A stretch of DNA of 64,000 nucleotides from Candidatus Accumulibacter affinis (GTDB taxonomy: Bacteria > Pseudomonadota > Gammaproteobacteria > Burkholderiales > Rhodocyclaceae), in NCBI GenBank assembly GCA_016713625.1, contig JADJOT010000006.1, positions 124,001 through 188,000 of the forward strand. The letters are read 5' to 3'. A program made the translations under genes and the position numbers. The stretch's first letter is position 1, and every line of letters starts with the position of its first letter. The notes below the pieces were generated by a model. That model ran no database searches, was not told the DNA's origin, and saw nothing but the letters and a program-made list of their open reading frames with translations. Positions 46,559 to 54,003 of the stretch are shown in pieces.

Positions 46559-47577
46559 CCGCCCTGCTGCACTCGGACCTGCCGATCCACCAGCGCTTCA
46601 CCGCGCTGGTGGAGGATACTCCCGGCCAGGCGTGGCAGGGTTTGTTCGAGCGGGGCTGGCCGGGCTACCGCGACTGGTACCTGCGTAACGGCGTCTTCGG
46701 ACGGCCCAGCTACCTCGACTGTCGGCGTGCGCTGCGCCAGCACATGCCCGAGCTGGTGCCTACCTGGGAGCGCCTGGTCGAGCTCGCCGGCGGTGGCGAC
46801 ATCGAAGCGCGCATTCTTTCGATGTGGTGCCCGCCGGCCTACATTGCTGGCTGCTCGCAAGCGGTGTGGATCGATCCCTTCGGCGCACAAGGCCCCGCCC
46901 TGCTGCGCAACTACGACTATTCCCCGGATTTGCTGGAAGGCAACTGGCTGGCCACCCGCTGGTGCGGCCAACGCGTGCTGGCCATGAGCGACTGCCTTTG
47001 GGGCGCTCTGGACGGCATCAACGAGGCGGGCCTGACTGCGTCACTGAGCTTCGGGGGCAGAACGCAAGCCGGCGAAGGCTTCGGCATCCCGCTGCTGATG
47101 CGCTACCTGCTCGAGGTCTCGAGCACGGTGGAGGAAGCCTGCGATGTCCTCAAGCGTGTACCGGCACACATGTCGTACAGCATCATGCTGCTCGACGCCC
47201 GCAGCCATTGGGCAACGGTGTACGTTGGCCCCGACCAGGCCACCTATGTCACCCGCCGGCGGGCGATCACCAACTTCCAGCATCAGGTGGACTGGCCCGC
47301 GCACGCGAAAGCGACCAGCGCGGTCGAGCGCCTCGCGGCGCTGGAGTACTGGGTGGTGGATAGAAGCCATTCACTGCCGGAGATCGCTGCCGCGCTGCTC
47401 CAGCCACCGCTGTTCCAGACCAGTTACCGGCGCGGCTACGGCACCCTGTACAGCGCCGTGTACCAGCCGGCAAACCGCAGCGTCGAACTGTTTTGGCAAG
47501 ACCAGCGCTGGCAGCAGTCGTTGCTCGCGCCGCTGGCCGGCGAGCGCGACATCGTGTTTCCGACCGGCCCCAACTGA
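46555..47577 (+). CDS. C45/acyltransferase-like Ntn hydrolase
   Basis: The protein has 340 residues starting at TTG 46555, which overlaps the previous stop (TTGA). The motif YIAGCSQAVW at about 97-106 with Cys100, then LLRNYDYSPDL, matches the penicillin acyltransferase (AAT)/C45 group, where autocleavage before a Cys creates the N-terminal nucleophile. GALDGINEAGLTASLSFGG and AHMSYSIMLLDARSHWATVY are the next strands of the fold. Such enzymes hydrolyse or transfer acyl groups on amide bonds. No signal peptide is present, so it acts in the cytosol. It probably acts on the product of the neighbouring ligase. Confidence 0.72.
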   Translation: MTALLHSDLPIHQRFTALVEDTPGQAWQGLFERGWPGYRDWYLRNGVFGRPSYLDCRRALRQHMPELVPTWERLVELAGGGDIEARILSMWCPPAYIAGCSQAVWIDPFGAQGPALLRNYDYSPDLLEGNWLATRWCGQRVLAMSDCLWGALDGINEAGLTASLSFGGRTQAGEGFGIPLLMRYLLEVSSTVEEACDVLKRVPAHMSYSIMLLDARSHWATVYVGPDQATYVTRRRAITNFQHQVDWPAHAKATSAVERLAALEYWVVDRSHSLPEIAAALLQPPLFQTSYRRGYGTLYSAVYQPANRSVELFWQDQRWQQSLLAPLAGERDIVFPTGPN

Positions 47578-47609
47578 CCTTGAGTTAATTTGCAGAGGAG
47601 ACAGACAAG

Positions 47610-48515
47610 ATGTTCACAATTTCGCGGCGCTTCGCCATTGCGGCAACACTTGCCACCGCCCTGATTTCGGCGCCAGCTCTGGCGCAGGAACTGACCGGTA
47701 CGCTGAAGAAGATCAAGGAAACCGGGGTCATCACGCTGGGGCATCGCGAGTCGTCGATCCCGTTCTCGTACTATGACGACAAGCAGCAGGTCGTCGGCTA
47801 CTCGCAGGAATTGATGCTCAAGGTGGTGGATGCGGTCAAGGCCGAATTGAAGCTTGCCAAGCTCGATGTCAAGCTGGTTCCCGTCACCTCCGAGAATCGC
47901 ATCACGCTGGTCCAGAACGGTGCCGTCGACCTCGAATGCGGTTCGACGACCAACACCACCGAACGTCAGAAACAGGTCGCTTTCTCGAACACCATCTTCG
48001 TCGTCGGCAACCGCCTGATGGTCAAGGCCAACTCCGCAATCAAGGATTTTGCTGACCTGGCCGGCAAGAACGTGGTGACCACCGCCGGCACCACCTCCGA
48101 CCGTCTGCTGCGCCAGATGAACGAAAGCCGCAACATGAAGATGAAGATCATCAGCGCCAAGGATCACGGAGAAGCCTTCCTGACCCTGGAGAGCGGCCGC
48201 GCGGTAGCCTTCGTGATGGATGAAGTGTTGCTGTACGGAGAACTGGCGAAAGCCAAGACCACCAGCGACTGGGTCGTGGTCGGTACGCCGCAGTTGTATC
48301 AGGCCTATGCCTGCATGATGCGCAAGGATGACGCGGCGTTCAAGAAAGTCGTCGATGCCGCGCTCGCCAAGGTGATGACCTCGGGCGAAGCGGACAAGAT
48401 CTACGCCAGGTGGTTCCTGCAGCCGATCCCGCCGAAGGGTCTCAACCTCAACTTCCAGATGTCGTACGCCCTCAAGAAGCTCTACAAGTCACCCAACGAC
48501 AAGGCCTACGACTAG
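47610..48515 (+). CDS. Periplasmic amino-acid-type solute-binding protein (family 3, GltI-like)
   Basis: The protein has 301 residues; Shine-Dalgarno GAGGAGAC. The signal peptide ends ISAPALAQ. It reads GVITLGHRESSIPFSYYDDK, then VTSENRITLVQNGAVDLECG and AVAFVMDEVLLYGELAKAKT, all typical of glutamate/aspartate-type binding proteins (SBP_bac_3). It lies 32 bp after the Ntn hydrolase and has no permease or ATPase genes next to it, so it either serves a distant ABC transporter or is a sensor-type binding protein. Ligand unknown. Confidence 0.87.
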   Translation: MFTISRRFAIAATLATALISAPALAQELTGTLKKIKETGVITLGHRESSIPFSYYDDKQQVVGYSQELMLKVVDAVKAELKLAKLDVKLVPVTSENRITLVQNGAVDLECGSTTNTTERQKQVAFSNTIFVVGNRLMVKANSAIKDFADLAGKNVVTTAGTTSDRLLRQMNESRNMKMKIISAKDHGEAFLTLESGRAVAFVMDEVLLYGELAKAKTTSDWVVVGTPQLYQAYACMMRKDDAAFKKVVDAALAKVMTSGEADKIYARWFLQPIPPKGLNLNFQMSYALKKLYKSPNDKAYD

Positions 48516-48847
48516 GTTTCTCCCTGCGACACGGCTTCCTCCTGCACCTGCAGCGCAGGGGGAAGCCAGGTTGACCAGACGCGACGAGATCAACAGCGGT
48601 TTGCCTGCCAAACCTCGCGCCAGGAGGAGAAGGGGTTTCTCCCCCCCCCCCCCCGGCCCAGGGGGGGGGGCCATGCTCTGGGCCAGCCTGACGGGCAGAT
48701 CGTCGAGCCGTGCGCAATGGGGTGGCCCTGGCCGGAATGGCGACGGCCGGCGCGCAGGAAGCGCCGCTGCAGATCGGCCTGCTTCATCATCCGGGGCGGT
48801 GGGATCCGGTCGACAGGGCCATGACCGTTGGGTCGGCCAGTGCATCT
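48516..48847. other. Gap between SBP and hyf operon with homopolymer artefact
   Basis: No gene is supported. A run of C (about 48641-48654) followed by a run of G (about 48662-48671) gives a perfect-looking hairpin, but it is the same kind of low-quality sequence as 7658-7899. This is probably a contig join, so the neighbouring SBP and hyf genes may not be adjacent in the real genome. Confidence 0.6.
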
Positions 48848-49372
48848 CTATCCTGGCGAGGTTCGACATCGTCGTACCGCCGTCAGAATCCCGCGCAGGA
48901 TGTGGAGCGGCGGCGGCGGGCAACCGGGCACCGTGAAGTCTACCGGAATGACATTGGCCACCCGACCGCAGCTCGCGTAACTCTCACCGAAAATGCCGCC
49001 GTCGCAGCCGCAATCCCCGACTGCGACCACCAGTTTGGGTTCCGGCGTGGCCTCATAGGTGCGGCGCAAGGCCAGCTCCATGTTTTTCGAGACCGGCCCG
49101 GTGACCAGGAGCATGTCGGCGTGGCGTGGGCTGGCGACAAACTTGATGCCCAGGCCTTCGATATTGTAGTAGGGGTTGTTCAGGGCGTTGATTTCGAGCT
49201 CGCAGCCGTTGCACGAACCGGCATCCACCTGACGAATGGTCAGGGCCTGCCCGAGAATGGCGAGCAGTTCCTGCTGAATCTGCCGGTTCGCCGCAGGCAG
49301 ATCATCGCTGCAGGTGGGTGGCGCTTCGCTGCAGATGCCCTGGCGTTTGATTTGTCTGAGGATGCGCCACAT
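48848..49372 (-). CDS. hyfI: NuoB/HyfI-like iron-sulfur subunit of hyf-type complex
   Basis: The protein has 174 residues. DAGSCNGCELEINALNNPYY, VVAVGDCGCDGGIFGES and VPGCPPPPLHILRGIL carry the four cysteines of the proximal [4Fe-4S] cluster in the hydrogenase-like (CxxC) spacing. It is the small subunit that passes electrons to or from the large subunit. Last gene of the operon; its start overlaps the large-subunit stop by one base. The C-terminal six residues (CRTSPG) are odd and adjoin the poor-quality stretch. Confidence 0.85.
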   Translation of the reverse strand: MWRILRQIKRQGICSEAPPTCSDDLPAANRQIQQELLAILGQALTIRQVDAGSCNGCELEINALNNPYYNIEGLGIKFVASPRHADMLLVTGPVSKNMELALRRTYEATPEPKLVVAVGDCGCDGGIFGESYASCGRVANVIPVDFTVPGCPPPPLHILRGILTAVRRCRTSPG

Positions 49373-50934
49373 CAGAGGTCGTGTCCCGAGTAGCTGAGGT
49401 TGAACGATTTGTTGATCAGGGGAAAATCAGGAACGATGTTGCCGATCACCGCGTGTTCGAGGACCGGCCAGTTCTGCCACGATGGATCGTGGACATGGCA
49501 GCGACGGATGCCCTTGCCGCCGCTCTCGCCGCTCCATTCGAGGGCGACGAATATTTCGCCGCGCCAACCCTCGACCCAGCCGGCGCCGAGCGCTGCGGTC
49601 GCCGGCAATTGCAGCTCGCCACGCGTTTCGCCATCGCCGTGTCGGGAAAGAATCGCGCGGAGTAGGCGTAGCGACTCGAAGATTTCTTCGAAACGCACCG
49701 CGACGCGAGCAGCGACATCGCCCTCGTGGCGCAACGCAATGCGCACCTTCAACTGGTCGTAAGGCGGCCAGGGCTGATTACAGCGCAGATCGGCAGCCTG
49801 ACCGCTGGCCCGGCCGGCGAGGCCGGTCAGTCCGAGCCAGGCGGCCAGCTCGGGCAGGACGCGGCCGGTGCTCATGAACCTGTCCTGCAGGCCGGCGTGC
49901 TCGTCGTACACGCTGCGCAATGTCTGTACCTCACGTTCGATGGTGTCGCACTGATGGGAGAGACGATCGGCAGTCGCCGGGTCAATATCTACGGCGACAC
50001 CGCCGGGGACGATGGAGTCCATCAGCAGGCGATGACCAAAGGCTTCCTTTGACAGACGCAGCCAGTCTTCCCTGAGCCTTGAGAACTGCGCCAGTCCGAA
50101 GGCAAATGCCGCATCGTTGCCGAGTGCACCGAGGTCGCCGAGGTGGTTGGCGACACGCTCGCGCTCCAGCAGCAGCGCACGTAGCCAGCCCGCCCGCTCG
50201 GGAATCTGACAACCGGCGATCGATTCGAGTGCCATGCAGTAGGCCCAGGAGTAGGCCACTGTCGAATCGCCTGAAATCCGTCCGGCGAGACGATGTGCGT
50301 CGAGCGGCGGCAGTTCGGTGAAGCGCTTCTCGATTCCCTTGTGCGTGTAGCCCAGACGTTGCTCGAGACGCAGCACTTTCTCGCCGACGACCGAAAAGCG
50401 GAAATGTCCCGGTTCGATGATCCCTGCGTGCACTGGTCCGACCGGGATTTCATGCACACCATCGCCTTCGACACGAACGAAGGCATAGTCGGTGACTTCT
50501 CTTGTCGAGGTAGAGACCTGCTCCGTGACCTCCCGCCGCAGGGGATGGAAATCCTCCGGCCAGGCGCCATGGTTGAGCCAGGGTCGCCGGTCACTCGCGC
50601 CTTGGGCGACAACCCCGAGCAGATCAGCGGCGGCCCTTTGCATGCGCTCGGCACAGGGGAAATGCGGCACCAGGTCAGGATAACCGACGTTCCGATCGCT
50701 CAGAGGTAGATCCAGCCAGAGCAGGCCTTCGTGAACCGCGTAGGCCACTGAGATCACCAGACTGCCGGACGCTCCCTGCCGGCGATCCGATCCCCACAGC
50801 GACAGTAGGCGTCCGTTTGCCGCCGACACCGCCTCGGCGACCATCCGCCAGGTGTCCGCGCGGACAGTTACGCTGCACATTGGCAGGGGCGCCGGCAACG
50901 GTTCGAGGTCCTCGATCCATCGTGAAATCAGCAT
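49372..50934 (-). CDS. hyfG: NuoCD/HyfG-like large subunit lacking NiFe ligands
   Basis: ATG 50934 is used instead of the upstream TTG. An N-terminal NuoC-like domain (about 1-150) precedes a NuoD/HycE-like domain with EIPVGPVHAGIIEPGHFRFS, RLGYTHKGIEKRF and ERERVANHLGDLGALGNDAA. The first NiFe motif (RICGIC in hydrogenases) reads RISGDS, and the C-terminal DPCxxC motif is replaced by FNLSYSGHDL. A NiFe centre therefore cannot form. This matches Ehr (energy-converting hydrogenase-related) complexes and complex I, not an H2-evolving enzyme. Redox partner unknown. Confidence 0.85.
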   Translation of the reverse strand: MLISRWIEDLEPLPAPLPMCSVTVRADTWRMVAEAVSAANGRLLSLWGSDRRQGASGSLVISVAYAVHEGLLWLDLPLSDRNVGYPDLVPHFPCAERMQRAAADLLGVVAQGASDRRPWLNHGAWPEDFHPLRREVTEQVSTSTREVTDYAFVRVEGDGVHEIPVGPVHAGIIEPGHFRFSVVGEKVLRLEQRLGYTHKGIEKRFTELPPLDAHRLAGRISGDSTVAYSWAYCMALESIAGCQIPERAGWLRALLLERERVANHLGDLGALGNDAAFAFGLAQFSRLREDWLRLSKEAFGHRLLMDSIVPGGVAVDIDPATADRLSHQCDTIEREVQTLRSVYDEHAGLQDRFMSTGRVLPELAAWLGLTGLAGRASGQAADLRCNQPWPPYDQLKVRIALRHEGDVAARVAVRFEEIFESLRLLRAILSRHGDGETRGELQLPATAALGAGWVEGWRGEIFVALEWSGESGGKGIRRCHVHDPSWQNWPVLEHAVIGNIVPDFPLINKSFNLSYSGHDL

Positions 50935-50938
50935 TGCC

Positions 50939-52393
50939 TCAACCGCCAATCATCCGCGCCGCCTGACGATACCACGCGTCCAGATAGGGCGGGATATACA
51001 AGCCAAGCAGCAGGCCCAGACCAAGGTGAACGAACACCGGCAACAGTGCCGGTGGATGCCGCAGGGGCTTGACCGAGGTTTCGCCGAAGACCATCGGCTG
51101 GACACGGCTGAAAACCGACGCGAAAGCCACCCCGAGCGACAACAACAAGAAAGGCGTCGCCCATGGCTGCTCGCGCATGGCGGTGGTGAGAATCAGGAAT
51201 TCGCTGGCAAACACGCCGAAAGGGGGCATGCCGAGGATGGCCAGCGAGCCGAGCATCATCCCCCAGCCGACTGTCGGGCTGACCTTGATCAGGCCACGGA
51301 TGTCTTCCATGACCTGCGTCCCGGCCTTCTGCGTGGCATGGCCGACGGCGAAGAAGATCCCCGACTTGATCAAGGAATGTACGGTCATGTGCAGCAGTCC
51401 GGCGTAGTTGGCGATCGGCCCGCCCATACCGAAGGCGAAGGTGATCAGGCCCATGTGCTCGATCGACGAATAAGCGAACATGCGCTTGACGTCCTTCTGC
51501 CGCGACAGGAAAAACGCCGCCACGACCACCGACAGCAGACCAAAACCGATCATCAACTGGCCGGCCAGGTGGTTGTGTAGCGCTCCATCGGTGAGCACCT
51601 TGCAGCGCAACAGGGCGTACACCGCAACATTCAGCAACAGGCCCGAGAGCACCGCCGATACCGGCGTCGGACCTTCGGCGTGCGCATCCGGCAACCAGTT
51701 GTGCATCGGCACCAGGCCGACCTTGGTAGCGTAGCCGATGAACAGGAAAGCAAAGGCCAGCGTGATGATGGTCGGATCGAGCTGTCCTCTGACCGCGTCG
51801 AGATTGGTCCACAGCAAGGCGCCGCCCTCGGTTCCGATCACCTTCTCCGCTGCCATATAGAGCAGCACGGTGCCGAACAGCGCCTGGGCAATGCCGACGC
51901 CACAAAGAATGAAGTATTTCCACGCCGCTTCGAGGCTCGCCGGGGTGCGGTAAACGCTGACCAGCAGTACGGTGGTCAGTGTTGCGGCTTCCATGGCGAC
52001 CCACAGGATGCCCAGGTTGTTGGTCGTCAACGCGAGCAGCATGGTGAAACTGAACAACTGATACATGCTGTGGTACAAGCGCATGCGATTCGGGGTCATC
52101 TTGCCGTGATCGCGCTCGATGCGCATGTAGGGCCGCGAGAAGATGGCCGTGGTGAGACCGACGAAGGCAGTCAGGGTAACCAGAAAAACGTTCAGGGGAT
52201 CAATATAAAACTCGCGATTCCAGGCGAACAATGGCCCGCCCGAGATCACCTCGACGGTCAGCGCACAGGTGGCCACGAACGTGCCGAGGCTGAATCCGAC
52301 GTTGATCTCGCGCGCGCTGTCGCGCTGCCCGGTCAAAGCGAGAACCACGCTGCCGAGCAACGGTATGGCGAGGACGAAAAGCAGCGCTGCCAA
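50939..52393 (-). CDS. hyfF: HyfF-like proton-translocating antiporter subunit
   Basis: The protein has 484 residues from a TTG at 52393, placed two bases after the hyfE stop; the longer frame inside hyfE is not used. It has about 14 hydrophobic helices, with the Mrp/Nuo antiporter signature (WVAMEAATLTTVLLVSVYRT, HNWLPDAHAEGPTPVSAVLS, FAYSSIEHMGLITFAFGMGG). Conserved Glu and Lys/His positions of NuoL/M/N are present. It should form part of the membrane arm that moves protons or sodium. Confidence 0.85.
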   Translation of the reverse strand: MAALLFVLAIPLLGSVVLALTGQRDSAREINVGFSLGTFVATCALTVEVISGGPLFAWNREFYIDPLNVFLVTLTAFVGLTTAIFSRPYMRIERDHGKMTPNRMRLYHSMYQLFSFTMLLALTTNNLGILWVAMEAATLTTVLLVSVYRTPASLEAAWKYFILCGVGIAQALFGTVLLYMAAEKVIGTEGGALLWTNLDAVRGQLDPTIITLAFAFLFIGYATKVGLVPMHNWLPDAHAEGPTPVSAVLSGLLLNVAVYALLRCKVLTDGALHNHLAGQLMIGFGLLSVVVAAFFLSRQKDVKRMFAYSSIEHMGLITFAFGMGGPIANYAGLLHMTVHSLIKSGIFFAVGHATQKAGTQVMEDIRGLIKVSPTVGWGMMLGSLAILGMPPFGVFASEFLILTTAMREQPWATPFLLLSLGVAFASVFSRVQPMVFGETSVKPLRHPPALLPVFVHLGLGLLLGLYIPPYLDAWYRQAARMIGG

Positions 52394-52394
52394 G

Positions 52395-53054
52395 TCAGTC
52401 TTCCTTGAGCTTTTCGAGGTGCCGGATGTCGAGGCTGTCGAACTCTTCGCGAATATGGAACATGAAGACACCGAGAATCAGAATGCCGACCAGCACGTCG
52501 AGGGCAATACCCAGTTCGACAACCATGGGCATGCCGTAGGTCGCCGAGGTAGCGGCGAAGAACAGACCGTTTTCCATCGACAGGAAGCCGATCACCTGTG
52601 GCACCGCCTTCGAGCGGGTGATCATCATCATGAACGAAAGCAGCACACAGGCCAGCGCAATCCCCAGCGTGCCACGGACGACGCTGACCGACAGCTTGGC
52701 AATCGGTAGCGCCAGGTTGAACGCGAAAATGACCAGAGCGATGCCGATGATCATCGTCATCGGTATGTTGATCAGCGTTTCGACGTCCCAGCGCACGTCG
52801 AGGCGATTGATCACCCGATGCAGCAGCAGCGGGATGAGGAGCACCTTCAAGACCAGCGTGATGCCCGCCGAGAGGTAGAGGTGCGGCTGGTGCGTGGCGT
52901 AGCCGACCAGCACGGTCGCCGCGACCAGGGCCGCACCCTGGGCGGTAAACAGGTGAATCAGCGACAGAATTCGCCGCTGCGAAATCATCGCGAACGATAG
53001 CATCAGCAGGATCGCCGCAAGGAGATTGATCAACTGACCAACGAGTTCGGTCAT
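52395..53054 (-). CDS. hyfE: HyfE-like membrane subunit
   Basis: The protein has 219 residues with about six helices. TELVGQLINLLAAILLMLSF at the start, GFLSMENGLFFAATSATYGM in the second half and a short charged tail (DIRHLEKLKED) are as in HyfE/MbhG-type subunits, related to NuoK. Its start is one base from the hyfC stop. It connects antiporter-like subunits in the membrane arm. Confidence 0.85.
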   Translation of the reverse strand: MTELVGQLINLLAAILLMLSFAMISQRRILSLIHLFTAQGAALVAATVLVGYATHQPHLYLSAGITLVLKVLLIPLLLHRVINRLDVRWDVETLINIPMTMIIGIALVIFAFNLALPIAKLSVSVVRGTLGIALACVLLSFMMMITRSKAVPQVIGFLSMENGLFFAATSATYGMPMVVELGIALDVLVGILILGVFMFHIREEFDSLDIRHLEKLKED

Positions 53055-53055
53055 C

Positions 53056-54003
53056 TCATCCTGCCAAAAGAATGTTCACCAACAGACCGATCACCGCCAG
53101 CAGGAAGGCAGTGGCAAGAAACTCCGGCACGCGAAAGATGCGCATCTTGGCGCTCAGCGTCTCGAGCAGTGCGAGCAGAGCGCCACCGATGGCCAGTTTG
53201 ACGAACAACGCCGGCAGCGCCAGCAGCAGCGCCAGGGGCGCTTCGGCCTCAGCCACTCCCCAGGGGAAAAACAATGCCAGGCCGATACACGAGTAAGCGA
53301 ACAGCTTCAGGCTGGCAGCCCACTCGAGCAGGGCCAGATGGCGACCCGAATACTCGAGGATCAACGCCTCGTGAATCATTGTCAGTTCGAGGTGGGTCGC
53401 CGGGTTGTCCACCGGCACGCGAGCGTTTTCGGCCAGAGACACCATGGTAAAAGCCACCCCGGCAAGGGCGAGACTCGGATAGATCGCCAGATCGCGATGC
53501 GCCAGCGTCTCGACGATGGTGGTCAGCGACGTCGACTTCGAAATCAGCGATGCCGAGAACAGCACCATCAGCAGTGCCGGCTCAGCAAGAAAGCCGATCA
53601 GCATCTCGCGTCGGGCGCCGAGCGTCCCGAAGGCGGTGCCGACGTCCATTGCGGCCAGCGAAATGAACACTCGCGCCACAGCGAACAGGCCCACCAAGGC
53701 AATTGCGTCGGCCACTGGTGACAGCGGCAGGTCGGTCGACAGCGTCGGAATGATCGCGCTGGCCAGTGCCATGCAGCCGAAGACGATGTAAGGCGCACCG
53801 CGGAACATTGGCGAAGCATTCTCGGCGATCACTGATTCCTTGTTGAAGAGCTTGTGCAGGGTACGGTAGGGCTGCAAGAGTCCAGGTGCCGACTTGTTCT
53901 GCAGCCAGGCACGCCACTGGTTGATCCAGCCGCTGAGCAAAGGCGCCAGCAGCAGCGCCACAGCGAGATCGAGTAGTTGCGAAACCACCCCGAGCCAGGT
54001 CAT
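53056..54003 (-). CDS. hyfC: NuoH/HyfC-like membrane subunit
   Basis: The protein has 315 residues with eight predicted helices. WINQWRAWLQNKSAPGLLQP, then YRTLHKLFNKESVI, is the conserved quinone-side loop region of NuoH/HycD-type proteins, and ENARVPVDNPATHLELTMIH is the typical acidic loop. It couples the peripheral arm to ion translocation. It overlaps hyfB by 4 bp (ATGA). Confidence 0.88.
   Translation of the reverse strand: MTWLGVVSQLLDLAVALLLAPLLSGWINQWRAWLQNKSAPGLLQPYRTLHKLFNKESVIAENASPMFRGAPYIVFGCMALASAIIPTLSTDLPLSPVADAIALVGLFAVARVFISLAAMDVGTAFGTLGARREMLIGFLAEPALLMVLFSASLISKSTSLTTIVETLAHRDLAIYPSLALAGVAFTMVSLAENARVPVDNPATHLELTMIHEALILEYSGRHLALLEWAASLKLFAYSCIGLALFFPWGVAEAEAPLALLLALPALFVKLAIGGALLALLETLSAKMRIFRVPEFLATAFLLAVIGLLVNILLAG

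Noticed and set aside
48637..48672. C-run/G-run hairpin as a transcription terminator
   Set aside because: It matches the style of the other garbage stretch at 7658-7899, lacks a U-tract, and is more likely an artefact.
49372..50934. Catalytic [NiFe] hydrogenase large subunit
   Set aside because: Both CxxC pairs needed for NiFe binding are absent (RISGDS and no DPCxxC).
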